Positions 35,551 through 58,394 of a stretch of 64,000 nt of DNA are shown here, piece after piece (position 1 is the stretch's first letter; the number at the start of each line of letters is the position of its first letter). The translations under genes and the position numbers were made by a program. A model generated the notes under the pieces. It saw nothing but the letters and a program-made list of their open reading frames with translations. It searched no databases and was not told the DNA's origin. Origin of the DNA: Nereocystis luetkeana (taxonomy: Eukaryota; Sar; Phaeophyceae; Laminariales; Laminariaceae). Where the stretch lies: NCBI GenBank assembly GCA_031213475.1, contig JARUPZ010000030.1:4465161-4529160 (forward strand). The letters are read 5' to 3'.

Positions 35551-36227
35551 GTAGGTGCAACACTGATGGGATACCGAGTAGTCCCTCAGCTGAAGTAGCT
35601 CCGAAATTCAGAAAATGCTCGGCCAAAACGTGCCACCTCTCTCATCAGAGCACGCGTCGTCGTGTGTATTTATGTCACCGAGACTCTAGCTGTAGCTCCT
35701 GCTTCCTGTTTTCCCGACAGACACGGCCGACTCGAGAAAATGTCTTCCCGTCGATGAGGAGCGCGCACACACTGCTGTGTACACGTACCCCCGCAAACTT
35801 TAGGCTCCGAAGCATCAGCTGTGGTCAGGACAGAGGGTAGTATTACAGGAAGAAAGGTTGGAACGAATCGAACGGAAACAATATCTACCAGACTATAGTT
35901 GTTGTTACTGCAGCTTCTGCTTCTGCCGTAAGACAACGATGCGTTGTTTTCGGTGACATGAGCTTCGACGTTGATCGCGCGAAAAACATTCCCAGGGAGA
36001 ATAAGAACATTGTGCCATGGACACGCATCCCCCTTGACGGGCGGCGTGTACCCGGTATGTGATGGCGCTGGACAGCCGTAGTATAGGTTAGCTGTCGGAT
36101 AAGTGGTACAAAAAAAACGCGGAGAATGGACGGGGGTGCTGGGAGCGAGGGGGGGGGGGGGGGGGGGGCGTTCTGATCGTCCCCCGTGTCGCCACCCGGG
36201 ACAACAAGGGAAAGACGCGCGGGGGGG

Positions 36228-36471
36228 AAGGGGGGATACTCATGCCGTGCATGACTGCTGTAGTAGTTTTATGACCATTGACCCTCGCATCCCTACAATG
36301 CCGGGACGGGGCGCGTTGGGCTCTCATCGACCAGGCAGACATTGCTTACAAGCGGCGTAAGGTGTTCGGCGAGTGGCAAGAAAGGTGGGCTGCATCCTAC
36401 CAAGAACCGCTCGTGAGGCGGACTTTCTTGCATATGGCTATAGCGTAGAAGTAATTAATGCGTGTTCTGGT

Positions 36472-36475
<4 letters not shown>
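36228..36475 (+). repeat. Family D repeat, partial
   Basis: The 5' half is present, between two long G-runs. Confidence 0.65.
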
Positions 36476-36502
<27 letters not shown>

Positions 36503-36515
36503 GGGGGGGGGGGGT

Positions 36516-36620
36516 GCTCATCTGTTCTTTGCCTTAGTGATTTGACCATTGACCACGCATCCGTGTCAAGGCGCAGCTTCGTTCCTAATCCTAATCGAGA
36601 CACCTGAACAGTTGGGCGCT
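36516..36620 (-). mobile_element. Family L fragment
   Basis: It carries the terminal 100 bp of family L, starting directly after a 29-base G-run at 36486-36514. Confidence 0.5.
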
Positions 36621-36631
36621 CAATACTCTGT

Positions 36632-36663
36632 GGTGGTGGTGGTGGTGGTGGTGGTGGTGGTGG
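36632..36663. repeat. (GGT)n microsatellite
   Basis: About 10 units at the head of a family D copy. Confidence 0.93.
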
Positions 36664-36935
36664 GGAGTGTACTCGATGCACTGCATGGCCGTAGTCGTAC
36701 GACCATAAAACCTCGCATCCCTACCATGCTGGGTCGGAGCACGTCAGGTTGCCACCGATGAGGCAGGCACTGATTGCTTGCACTAAGAGCGAAGCGCCGT
36801 GAGGTGTTCGCGGCGAGTCGCATGAAGGGTGAGCTGCATGCTACTACTATGAACCGCCGCTTGAGAGGTGGACTTGCATGTGGATGACAGCTTCAATGAC
36901 TTCGTTCAATACTTTTGCGGTGTGGCGCTTCGGGG
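36664..36935 (+). repeat. Family D repeat, partial
   Basis: It is headed by a (GGT)n tract instead of a pure G-run. Confidence 0.65.
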
Positions 36936-37547
36936 GGTCACTTATTCGTAATCCCCCCGCAGTGGTGTTCAAGTGTTGAGGGGGAGGCACCGGGCGCGGG
37001 TAGATTATTACATATGCACTGTTAGAGATACACCCCAACTACTGAGCTAACAGGGGGCATGCCTTCAGTACAGATACATATAGCATCGTTCGATCCGGGG
37101 TGCACTACTACTAGCGCTTATACGCAGGCCGTATTTACAGAGGCGGCATCGGGCATGGCGTACACTGAAGTCGCCACGACATCGTCGATGGTGCGCGTTT
37201 ACAACTACAAAAGGTCGGTGAGCATGCCTTGCCGTGGAAGAAGGGAGGGTGGAGCAACGGCAGGAGGCGGACCGGGGCATATCGATGAAAAACCTGGAAG
37301 TCTATAGTCAGACTCCGTGTGTGTGCGTAGGTGCATAGATATGGGCTCATGTGTCCTGTTTTTGGTTTCCGTTATTTTTGTTTCTTCTTTTCTGGAAGTA
37401 TTTATGGGCTGTACGTTGTCGGATGGCAGACACACGTACTGTACCTGGTATCTGTTAGGTATCACGCTGCTTTTAAAGTGGCGGTGAGCCCATGTGGTAG
37501 CCGCCTCAAATACTAAGGAGCTGGGGGGGCGGGCGGGGGGCGTGATG

Positions 37548-37780
37548 GGGGTGTACTCGATGTCTTGCATGGGCGAAATCGTATGGCCATAGACCCTCGC
37601 ATCCCTACAATGTCGGGACGGAGCAAGTAGGGTGTTGCGCCGACCAGGCAGACATCACTTGCACCACGCGCGAAGCGCTGTGAATTGGTTGGCGAGTCTC
37701 ATGAAGGGCGCTGCTGGCAACCAACCGTGTGCGGGGCGGACTTGCTGGTGGATGGCAGCTTCGATGGGTGTTTCAGTCTT
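37548..37780 (+). repeat. Family D repeat, partial
   Basis: The 5' half is present, with CGAATTGG-type variants shared with the copy at 32309. Confidence 0.65.
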
Positions 37781-38112
37781 CCCTTTGGAGCAGCGAGACC
37801 CGTCGATCCTCGTACAAGTCAGTGATTGCCCGTGCCCAAAACATACCGGTAAACTTATCGAGGAAGTCGGGGCCGGAAAAAAAGGGAAAACTTTGAACGG
37901 AGAGAGAGAAAAATCGAACCACCTGCTGTTGCACATTAATGTGTCAGAGCATGCGGCAGTATCCTATAACATTGCACGTTGTGGCAGGATGCGTGACTCA
38001 GGAGAGAACACAATAAGTAGCCGTATACTGCAGTAGTAGTGGTGGTGGTGGTATTAATAGTATTAATAGTAGCAGCAGCAACTTCGGTACCCCCGATGCG
38101 TGGGTAAACCCC

Positions 38113-38325
38113 AGAATCGTAACTACAGCAGCCGTGAACTCGAAGCATTTGGGCTGAGATCCATCAAGTACAGAGTAGTGGCCGATTATTGGACCACCAT
38201 AGCCTGTTGGACTATACCGCAGCTTCAACGCTGCATCCCTCGTGAACATTCCCGGATGCAATCGTAACTACAGCAACCGTTAGCTCGAAACATCTGGGCT
38301 GGGATCCATCAAGTATATCGCAGGG
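38113..38325. repeat. Direct duplication, period about 150 bp
   Basis: ATCGTAACTACAGCA and GGGCTG(A/G)GATCCATCAAGTA recur in order. Confidence 0.6.
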
Positions 38326-38737
38326 AATCTCGGTGTAATACATATATGCACACGACTAAAGCGAAGACTCCCCACGCACGTATTTGCTTGGCGAGGAATC
38401 TCAATGTTCCGTCGTCTACGAGAAGCCTATACTGATACGGACACCTTTCTTTATATCTCGGAGTATTGCGTTCCCCATCGAAAAAGGAGCAAAGCACATC
38501 ACGTACACGTTGTATATCTCGGGGTATCTGCTGTAGCCTTCTTTCGGGGTAATCTCTACTATTCACATTCCAACGCTGATGGCAGTACTTCAAACAACCC
38601 GCCCGGTGCGTGGTGCCTGCTACTACTGCGTTTTATTGCGTGTTTGTTTATTTATCATGTGGACTGTCACGCACAACGAACGCGTTGGTTCGTCAGGCGC
38701 ACCATTACGACGGCGCCGCCGTGTGCCACCTGACTCA

Positions 38738-38822
38738 TTAAACCCTTTTAGTGCCTCAGGCCTGTTGCGGGAACACACCCCTCAAAGTCTAAGTAGAATG
38801 TCCTCAAAACGGGGAGTGTTGC
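38738..38822. mobile_element. Family B MITE, decayed
   Basis: The AAACCCTTTTAG tip and the AAGTCTAAGTAGAATGTCC core remain; the right end is lost. Confidence 0.5.
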
Positions 38823-38834
38823 TGTTTGCCCTAT

Positions 38835-38943
38835 TTACCGGGGACCATAGTAAATAGGACCAAATCTTGATGGAAATAAAAAGGTAAATATATAGGTTTT
38901 TGTGTCTACCATAGGTCCTATTTACTATGTATGGTCCCCCGAA
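38835..38943 (+). mobile_element. Family A MITE
   Basis: The arms are near-complete; it sits just after a damaged family B copy. Confidence 0.8.
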
Positions 38944-39397
38944 AGAAAAATTGACTCTCTTGGGACTTCGGAGGGAAAAAATTGCCGATAACAACGTGAC
39001 TATGGTTGCAGCAACGGCCACTGCTTGCTGTGCCGCGTGATGGGGGGGAAGATACGTACAGATCGATGCCCCGAGTCACAATGGTTGCACTGGTTGCAAT
39101 CGTTGATGCAAGGAGTCGTACGGCACGGGCATGGGCGGGCGCAGGCAAGGCAGAGCATGTGATCCTCCTACCCGTGTATACTCCTCAGTGGGTCCTCGCG
39201 CTGCTCGTAGATGGTTGGTAAAACCGAAGTTATACCAACCATTGTTTTGGTCGCTACAGCAGGATCCTTGGGTCCCAAAGAGAGGGTTCAGAGGACAAGC
39301 CGTGCAAGTTGTACCCACCATCCATAGAGTTGGCGACAACTAGGATCATCGCAAATATTTAGAGCACGCACGGTCGGCGGGGGGGGGGGGGGGGGGG

Positions 39398-39600
39398 TAA
39401 ACATTATCGTGCATGTCCGTAGTCGTATGCCGTACGCCCTCGCAGCTGTACGATGCCGGGACAGGCAGGGCACGTCGGGTTTTCATCGACCACAGACAGG
39501 CAGACAAAACACTACTGGTACGTAACACCAAGCGCGAAGCGAAACGTGAGATATTCGGCGAGGCGCATGAAGGGTACATAGCATGGCCTTCGTCCTACAG
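39398..39600 (+). repeat. Family D repeat, diverged
   Basis: It starts after 19 G; block order is kept but it is heavily substituted. Confidence 0.6.
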
Positions 39601-39854
39601 TAGTAGTAATATTAAATAGTAAGAACTACGAATCTCGATAAATCAGCACCGCTCGCTCTGCACCCCTAAAAGCAAGGACCGTTTACTAATAGTTATGCTG
39701 CTGTTGTTGTAGGCCGTTACATAATGTTACAAACAGTTTAGAGCACTGCCAACGATACGATACGAAGATGCGCTGTTCTGGTGTTCCACAGCAAGCAGTA
39801 GTATAATAGGAAAGCTAAATTAGGAAGGTTATTGTGCGCACACACACGTCGGCC

Positions 39855-40290
39855 AGATGACGATCTATCTACATATATATCTCCAAATCATCCACAGATA
39901 GATCATCTACAAATAGATCCTAACCTACCGTTATGAGATGTTGGGCTGCAGGATCGGCACAGCAACAGTATTACGGGGGACCATAGTAAATAGGACCAAA
40001 TATTGTTCGTAAAAATAGCGAAATATATAGGTTTTTGTCTGTACCGTAGATCCTATTAACTATGGTCCCCCGGAATAGTAGTATTAACAGTGCAGGTCCA
40101 ACCCACAGAAAATATGTGCTACAAGTACTTACCTGGTACTGTGGATAGATCGTGCAGATCATATACGGCTCCCACCCGGCGACATTAGCTAGCTACTGCA
40201 GATCATACCATCACAGATCAGGGCTAGATCTATCGGTGTCCTGAAAAAACGACAGCAGATCGATAGATCATCAAGCGGGAATCGATGACG
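39855..40290 (-). repeat. Family C GATC-rich repeat, interrupted
   Basis: Family description: about 350-400 bp, with TACGGCTCCCACCCGG, GATCCAACCCAGGAAACATG and several GATCTATC blocks. This copy is split by the family A element at 39971-40075. Confidence 0.65.
39971..40075 (+). mobile_element. Family A MITE nested in family C
   Basis: It is intact and interrupts a family C repeat whose two parts are collinear with uninterrupted copies. Confidence 0.85.
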
Positions 40291-40469
40291 AGGTTGGTCA
40301 CCACGGAAATACTCATTTATTTCCGTCCAGTATAATGGCCGGAGGCAGGTGTTGTTGTCGCACACCCCCCACAAGGGTTCTGGAGAGTCCCCGCGGAGGG
40401 GCCACCATTGACCACGCATCCCTTTCGAGACGGGTGGGAATCTTGATACATTCCACATCTTGGGATAGT

Positions 40470-40760
40470 GTTATCGATTCCTACTTGATGATCTAGATAT
40501 TTCAAGGCGTATTGATCTAGATCTTGCAAGGCAGAGATGGGTCTATCTGTTCGATTTTGTATGATCTACGTAGCTCATTTTGCCGGGTGGGAGTGGGACC
40601 CGCACAATCTGCATGATCTACAGCAGCAGCACATGTTTCCTGGGTTGGATATATCTGTACTGCTGTACAGAGACCTTGCTCAACTATCCTTCTCGCCAGC
40701 GGGCGAGGAACTATTATATGATAGATTCTCCACTGTAGATAGATTATTATTAGTCTGACA
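40470..40760 (+). repeat. Family C repeat, inverted partner
   Basis: GCCGGGTGGGAG and ATGTTTCCTGGGTTGGAT face the previous copy, forming an inverted pair. Confidence 0.6.
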
Positions 40761-40769
40761 TGTCCGATC

Positions 40770-42560
40770 TGTGGAACATTCGTTACACCCTGCCCGGAAT
40801 TGCAAGGACCGTTTGTGTTCCCAGAAAAAAATGAGTGGTACCGTACGTACGTGAGCACGTACGTACCTCTGAGGCGTCGGGTGCAACGGGATGCTGATGC
40901 CCACCCTACTGCTGTCATTAACAAATCATGTGAGTGAATGATTGCCACCGAAAATCATACCACACACCGCAGTAAGCAGTGCTTCTGGTACATATCATAC
41001 CTACGAGTACGCATAAAGCAAGGGACGCGAGGTGAGTCATGTAGTATGTGCTGTGTAGTATATGATAAGGGGGCAATCAGGTGACCGCTGTACGTAGGAT
41101 GTGTTCGTCACCGCCAGCCACGCACCTACCTGGTACCTGGTTTGACATGACGCGTCAAGGTTGGTGCATCACGTGGGGGAAAAAAAAGGCACCACAGGGA
41201 GCAATAATGCCACTTTTTGGCTACATGTTTAGTGACAGGCTGAGCTGCTCAAGTAAGTGAGCAACTACTACGGTACGCGTTTAGCCTGACACTTGTACCA
41301 CGGAGGTACCAGGTGCAGCAGAAAGCAGAACATGTCAACATCTAAATCACAAAAGAAAGAAGGGCTTGAACTGTGGGTTGGGCGGCGTTGCTACCGCAGT
41401 TAGAGCCTTATAATGGTACAGTGCCGGATACTGGCTTCCATACCTGCTGCGGACGCTGGCATGCTCATCGTTGGTGTGGGCAGCATCTATGCAGGGCGAG
41501 GGCAGCCCATCGCTTCCATATATGTGCATTCATATATGGATGTGCAGCTGTATTGCCGAAAAGGACCCCCCCACCTGCCCCCTGCAAGCGAATGCGGCAC
41601 TGCGAAAGATCAATCAAGATCGTCTATTAATAATATCTTGGGGCGGGGATATTTCATCAGTCAGTGTTGGTAGGCGAGGGAGGGACTCCAGTCTCTCCTG
41701 TTTCACATGCAATCATTCACACCACGCTGCACGTTTCAAGACCGCCGCTGTTGTAGCGTATAAACACGTTGGTCGGGTTGGACCAACACACTTCTTCAGC
41801 TCAGGTTAGGACCTCAGGAAATAGTAACCCACCACTCTCTTATCTTTTTCCCCGTGGCATTGCTCCAAGGCAACACAGAGCAGTCTCCTCGCCGTCAATC
41901 GCTATTACCAAGCACATGCTTCGAACGTACGTAGGAAGTGTAAGTACTGACTGGCTGTAGGTCGGCCCTATTAATAGATGTGTGTATTAAATAGGATATA
42001 GCACACAATCCTACCACAAATGATCATTATCGTCAGGCATCAATCAGAAACAGGCATACCCACCTGATACGTTTGTCATTCCATTGCGATTTCGAGAGAG
42101 CAGGCGGTAACAGGCTGCGTGTTTTTTTCCTCCACCGCAAAAGGTTATCAGCTACCAGGTACGAACTACACCTGGTATTGACTTACAGCTACAACAAATA
42201 ATTTCCCGGTGCCTCCATCTTTTCAGTACCTTTTTTTTTTCCTTGTATTTTTAGCGGGCGGGGTGGGCAAAAGCGGGGGGGGAAGAGGGGGGGCAAGCAC
42301 AGCCCGAACGACGAGAAGCATCATTGTGTGGGCGGGGCGTTTACATACGAGTACGTAGATCGAAAATAAATAGGTAACGCCCTCCGCACCCTCGCATCAC
42401 ACCGGGGCGGCATCGTTTCGTGCCGGCGCTTAACGCCAACCCCCCTGATATACTAGAGCCTTCAGATAAATACGCTTTCCTTCGCTGAACACGACGGGCT
42501 GGCCGGCCACTCTCAACACTCTGCACCTGCACGCAGGAGCCAGGCTGGGTGGTTAACTAT
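40770..42560. other. No recognised gene
   Basis: No repeat family or coding signal stands out, apart from several TACCTGGTA motifs (about 41128, 41300, 42153, 42170). Confidence 0.5.
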
Positions 42561-42569
42561 TTTCTCCAC

Positions 42570-42835
42570 GGTTCATTCAATTAATCAGTCAAATGATAAA
42601 CGAATGAATGGTTGAATTCATCAGTCAATCAGTCAATCAATCAACCGACGAATGGATCATGATCAATCGATCGATCAAATCACTCTGTCGGAACCGACGA
42701 ATGGATCATGATCAATCGATCGATCAAATCACTCTGTCGATCGATCAATCAATCGATCGATAACCCAATCAATCAACGATCAAGCCATCAAATCAACACT
42801 CGATCAATGTAATCGACCAGTCAATCAATCAACGA
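42570..42835. repeat. AATC-rich region with a 49 bp duplication
   Basis: CAATCAATCGATCG-type repeats surround two identical 49 bp units starting at 42645 and 42694. Confidence 0.75.
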
Positions 42836-42839
42836 GTTC

Positions 42840-43880
42840 ATCTATTAATAGTATTAATAGGCCGCTTCTTGAGACGAAGTGCAATATTCGTGTTTGTTAT
42901 ACTCGTACACGTGGCATCTAACTAACATAACCACGCAAAAGGGGAAAAAAATCAGGCGACACATTCAAGCCGAGGGTGACAACCTCAATCGGAAAAAAAG
43001 AAGCATCCAACACCTCAATCCGAGGCAAAGGCCCGCCAAAAGCTCCAACCATCCCCGCCGAAATAATACAGCGGACCGGAGCGAAAACACAAAAACCAGA
43101 CCACCACTGTCCCCCTCTTATCTCTGCCTCCTCGAAAGGTGGCAGCGAGAGCCCAACCAAACATCCCCTCCCATCAGAAAGTTGGGCCAACTAGTGGCAG
43201 CCGGCAGGGTGCTCCACTCCCCTATCTGTTCCCTGGTAGGCCTAAGCAGCATGACGCGGGGGGGGGGCAGGCAGCCAGCAGGGCTCAGAAGCTAGGGTTG
43301 AGATGTTTTACCCTAAATCAGCCCTTGACCCTGCAACGCTCCATCCCTACCGGGCAAGCGAATAGACCATACAGGCGCTTTTTGCGCACCAGATTGGCCA
43401 GTTTACCGCTGGTCCGCTAACGATTGGCCAATTTGCGGCTGGTCAGCTTATGATTGGTCAGCTCACGACTGGTCAGCACACGACTGATCAGCTCACGACT
43501 GGTCAGATCACGATTGGTCAGCTCGCGACTGGCAAGCTCATGATTGGTCAGCTTATGACCGGTCAGCTCACGATAAGTCAGTTTGCGATACGTCGGTTTT
43601 GATTTTCGTTCTCCTCCCCCGATTGCACTTCTGCAGCACATCAGTACTCTCCCCTCAATCCAGCACCACTCCCCGTCCTATAGTTAGCACTAGTGGACCC
43701 CGCTACAGAGTGGGGCGTCAAAAATCAGGCGTCCACCAGCCAGGCGACCCCGTCAAAATCAGGTGTCCATCAATCAGGGGAGGCGCTCACCAATCAGGCG
43801 TCCCGAAATACGGCGCCAAAATAAACACAGCCAATCAGCAATCACGCCTGGAGAGAGAGCGGGTTGTCGGCGCCTAAAAA
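42840..43880. other. Possible old retroelement, unassigned
   Basis: Overlapping open frames at 42879-43295 (plus) have a basic, Pro/Ser-rich composition that could be a decayed gag or ORF1-like region, but no motif supports this. The 15 bp repeat array follows. Confidence 0.2.
43391..43597. repeat. 15 bp tandem repeat, about 14 units
   Basis: The unit GATTGGTCAGCTCAC is variably substituted. The minus strand stays open and would encode alternating RELTN/HKLTS-like pentapeptides from 43641 to 43417. Confidence 0.75.
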
Positions 43881-44017
43881 AAATAAAAAAAGGCAATGCC
43901 CTCACAAGACTACTAACGCCTCCCCTCTGCCCCCCCTCGGCGCTCGGCTCGAGTCACCTCGGCTTCATGCGTCGGGGTTTCCGAGTGCCTTCCGGATCAT
44001 ATCCGAAATCACCTGCG

Positions 44018-44018
44018 T

Positions 44019-44115
<97 letters not shown>
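44018..44115. repeat. (GACA)n microsatellite
   Basis: About 24 almost perfect units. Confidence 0.95.
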
Positions 44116-44116
<1 letters not shown>

Positions 44117-44711
44117 CCGACATACATACGGACGGACAAAACAGACAGTCAGACAGACAAGACCGATAGACACAGCCAGCCAGACAGACAGGCGCAGGGG
44201 GAAAAAGGCGTAAAAACACACGTTGAAAAAAAAAAAAAACAGTTGCCGATGTTGCTATAACCCTGGCACAACTGCGATAGCAACTACTGTATTACACAGT
44301 GGTATTGATAGCATTCATACGGGAGTCACCCACATACCGTACAAGTAAAAGACGGTAGACAACACCACCCCCTCTTTCGCGATAAACGGGAGGAGAGCGC
44401 AAACTGACCAGCGACGCGCGTCCCTCTGAGAGGGACACGATTTACGTGTAGCAATCCGACACATTAAACTCTCGTCTTTTGGGTAGAAGGCTCAAAGCCC
44501 CTTTTATGCTTGTGAGGCAAGGCGAGTGTCGAACATAATATTACTGCAGTACGAGTGCAAAATATGTTTTTCTTATGCTTCGTGCAAAAACATGGAGCCA
44601 AACAAAAAACTTCAAACAAATCAGAATGTTTCAAAAAGTGAAATCTGAAGACTACTAGGTGTCGGCGTTCACCTCTTGTTGTACATTCTATTTTGGGGGC
44701 GGGTCGGGGCG

Positions 44712-45235
44712 TGCACCCCTTGTCATGCATGGCCGTAGTCGTATGACCATAGACCCTCGCATCCCTACAATGCCGGGAGGAAGCACGTCGGGGTTTCACC
44801 GACCAGGCAGACATTGCTAGCAACAGGCACGAAGCGCCGTGAGGTGCTCGGCGAGTCGCACGAAGGGTGAGCTGCATCCTGCTAAGAACCGCTTTTGAGG
44901 CGGACATCGGTACCATATGCGTACGTTCTTGCAAACGGATGGCAGCGTCCAATGCCTTGAATTGCTTTCCGGCGTGGTCACTTCCAGAGGCAGCACTGGG
45001 TGTATACCATGTAACTCCCTCATGAGTGCTCGACCACATACACACTGCGTGATACCATCTCCAACCCGCACGAGAAGATGTAATTCGACCACATGCCACG
45101 GTGATCGCCAAAATTAAAAAAAAGAAAAAAAAGAACGAAACGGTACCCTGGATGTCTACAAACAGCTCACGCCGTGATTGATTGGCGTGTTTTACAGCGT
45201 CGTTGCCAACCGACGCCAACCCAACCCATGTACAC
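44712..45235 (+). repeat. Family D repeat, near complete
   Basis: It has no long G-run at its head and ends CGTTGCCAACCGACGCCAAC. Confidence 0.72.
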
Positions 45236-46142
45236 AAACTACATATAAAACAAATTGGGGGGGAAGACCGGGTGGGGGGGGAAGACGAGGTGGGGGAAAA
45301 GAAACCCGAGAACACATCTGCGACGGATCGCTTGGGCTATACATATAGACACCAGGAGTACAGGAGAAGAACGGCGGCAGCCACCACTCGGAACAAGGAA
45401 CGAAAACAGACCAACAACAACAAAAACTGGTACGCTACACCGAGAAAGCACACACGAACTACAGACCGACAGACAAGACCGACGAACAGACCACGACCGA
45501 CCACCACACAACGATCGACGAATACACCGAGGTAGAGCATATACCCAAATCCAAACCCAGTGCGAACCAAGGCAAGCCAAAAGCCAATTAGAGCTACCCT
45601 GGTATGTAACTAAAGAAATACCAGGTACAGGTCATGCCAAACCGAACCAACTAGAGCGAAATAGCATGATTGATACATGTAGGAAAATACACCGGTACGC
45701 GTTGCAAATCGATCGGAATTTCCGGAGCCACAGCCCGTATCCCCCAGCCAAGGGCAAAAGGCTGAAGTCATGTGGGAAAAAAACGGTGGGTCAGGCCCTC
45801 TACGCAGCTGAACGCATTTGACGATGAAAATAAAAAATCATCGAAAAAAGCCATCAGGAGGGAGGTGTTGCTCTTCGAGAAAATGCTTGGACGTCGACAA
45901 GGCCATGGTTCATGGCGCGAGGCCGGCTCAGAGACGGAAGATGAATAGCTCTCGTGTGCATTCGCATGGAGGGGGGGGGGGGGGTAGGAAGAAGACGCGA
46001 CCGTTTTTGAAGTCAACGGCTCTACGGAAACAGAACTCATATACAGCCTACCCAAAGATGGTGCTGCTTCTTATACACGTTGACTGATGATGTGTAATCA
46101 TATGATATACTTCGGAGGATCCATAGCGGGGGAGGGGGGCGG

Positions 46143-46349
46143 GGCGTACTCATTTGTTGCTTGCCTCAGTCATTCAACCATTGACCACACATCCCTTTCG
46201 ATACGGAGCACCGTCCCTACTCCTATTAGACACCTCCAACGTTTGGGCGCTTACTACGTTTTTTCCCCCATATACACTTCATAGATTTTGTTTTTCTCAT
46301 CTCATCCCCCTCCCTTCCTGTTTCGCCGTTTGTGGTCACCCTCTATCTC
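46143..46349 (-). mobile_element. Family L, LINE 3' UTR, longest copy
   Basis: Read on the minus strand the unit ends with GGGATGTGTGGTCAATGG and then CAAATGAGTACGCC before a C-rich run. The same end appears in five or six other places, several of them next to a plus-strand G-run, which suggests a C-rich 3' tail in the element's sense. Confidence 0.55.
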
Positions 46350-46532
46350 CTATATAGGGTAGCGATCATTTACTCCAGTAGCTAGCAGGTGTCCCGAACG
46401 TCCGTCTAATTCCCTCATCTCGTCTAACACATCCCGTTCCTCCTTGCTCCTCCCTGTACATTTTAACATTCTCCGACTATGTGAGTTCTACTCTATTGCT
46501 TTGCCGCAAAAGGCACATCTGTGCATCGTCCT
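46350..46532 (-). pseudogene. LINE 3' coding remnant with Cys/His motif (family L)
   Basis: On the minus strand a short reading frame has C-x2-C, then His and Cys spaced as in the zinc-knuckle tail of LINE reverse transcriptases, followed by EERDVLDEMRELD. One TAG interrupts it between CGKAIE and NSHS, and it ends at a stop at 46350. The sequence beyond (46143-46349) is shared with copies at 34265-34503 and others, as expected for a LINE 3' UTR. The assignment rests on motif spacing only. Confidence 0.45.
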
Positions 46533-46726
46533 CCTCCTACCGACTACTGGTATACCTCTTTCCTTTCAGTAGGTCCAGGTCCCCTAGACGGAATCACGAG
46601 GGGGTGGAGGGCGGGAGTATTCCGATTTCACCGCGTTGGTGTAAATACCTCAAAAGTCTCAGCGTAAAAAACGTGAATGTAAAAAAATGTGCAGTGTTCA
46701 GGATAGGCCTCTCTAGGGTCTCTCAC

Positions 46727-57023
<10,297 letters not shown>

Positions 57024-57149
57024 CTATATATTCAAGATCCTCCTCGTCTGACGAGCTCTCCGTCTCTCCCCAGAACTGACGAAACGAGACAAATCACGAT
57101 GAGCAACGCCATCGGTCTATAGGGTATACAACGAATAATATCTGAAAAC

Positions 57150-57950
57150 ATGGATGGGTTTCCAACGATATTAAGGCGTCAGCCAGAAACGTTTTGGCCA
57201 CTAAAAAGGTCACCTCTCTCGTAGCACGGGTCCGGTGCTGTTTCCGTGTTCGCTGATACGGAAAGGTGGGCTTGACTCGAAACCGATTCCACTTCCGAAT
57301 TCACAGCATTAAGCGATTATGATCCGTTGCGCCAATCAGCAACGTACCACTGTATGTTCGAAAATGTACAGACCCTTACAGTACATGAATGTAATACCCA
57401 ACCAGCCCTTAAAATTCCGAACAAAGAGGTGCAGCCCACACGGCGTCTGCGACAAGCGGGACAGACAAAACTAGATCAGCCTCCCACTGAACACGCTCGG
57501 ATCGCGCATTCCCGACAATCGTGTGGTGCCGAAGATTGGCGGGCACATATTTTAGCACACGGGTTCAGTCAAAGACAGCGCACAGCTCCAGGGCTTCGTA
57601 CATCGGGCTATAGAGGCTCGAGCGGTCTCTTCGTTTGCAAGTTTCGTGCGCCAGCAGGCTTTGACCGCAAAATATTTGCAGCCTGTCCGTCACACGCTTT
57701 GTCCTGCATCGTGATAAGTCTGCGTCGCTTTCGAATCCTGCCGCACACGAACCCATCGAGGTTGTGGGAGGCAAACCCGCAGTGGGGTAGGAAGGAGTCT
57801 TCGAACTCGCCGCAGGGCAGGGGCCCTCTCGTGGCTGGCGCCCTGCAGAGTCGGGGGATAACGCGCCTTGTGGTGGGAAGCCCTCCCATAAGCGTGAGCG
57901 TGTAGGACTCCGAGCGAGCACGCAATTGCTTCACGCGTTGGACCGATCAC
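57150..57950. other. GC-rich stretch with long overlapping frames, unassigned
   Basis: A 192-codon plus frame (57327-57905) overlaps minus frames of 108 and 118 codons. None shows a recognisable motif, and the overlap suggests composition, not coding. It lies just upstream of the known adenylate kinase exons, so the missing first exon could be near here. Confidence 0.25.
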
Positions 57951-58160
57951 GATCTATCTATCTACTCTAGATCATCGATACACTAAACTGACGCTATGAG
58001 ATGCTGTGAGGGATGTGCATAGCACATGTCTAACCCAGGAAACATGAGCTATCATAGATCATGCAGGTTTATACGGCTCCCACCCGACATGAGCTAGTAT
58101 CAGATCAGGGATCTATCTGTCCTAAATGATCTATAGACCATCAAGTGGGAATGACATGTG
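57950..58160 (-). repeat. Family C repeat, uninterrupted
   Basis: It runs from the GATCTATCTATCTACTC block through TATACGGCTCCCACCCG to the ATCATCAAGTGGGAATG-like end. Confidence 0.62.
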
Positions 58161-58394
58161 GATGATCTATCTGTCCGAGTGTGGCACGTTTTATATCCAG
58201 AACGTTCGTCGCTGCCAGGAACCATCGATCGTCCCTGGCACGCAATCAACGTAGCCGTACCAGACGTTCGACTCCAAGAGCAAACACCTACAACTCGCTA
58301 ATTAATCACTGCAATATTACCAATGTTGCAACAAAATGAAAACAAACTAACGTCATCGGGTGGGTAAGTCTGGCAGCATGGCATGCAACAAAGG

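Noticed and set aside
57327..57905. A 192-codon plus-strand gene
   Set aside because: No motif or family was recognised, and comparable frames overlap on the other strand; kept only as an unassigned stretch.
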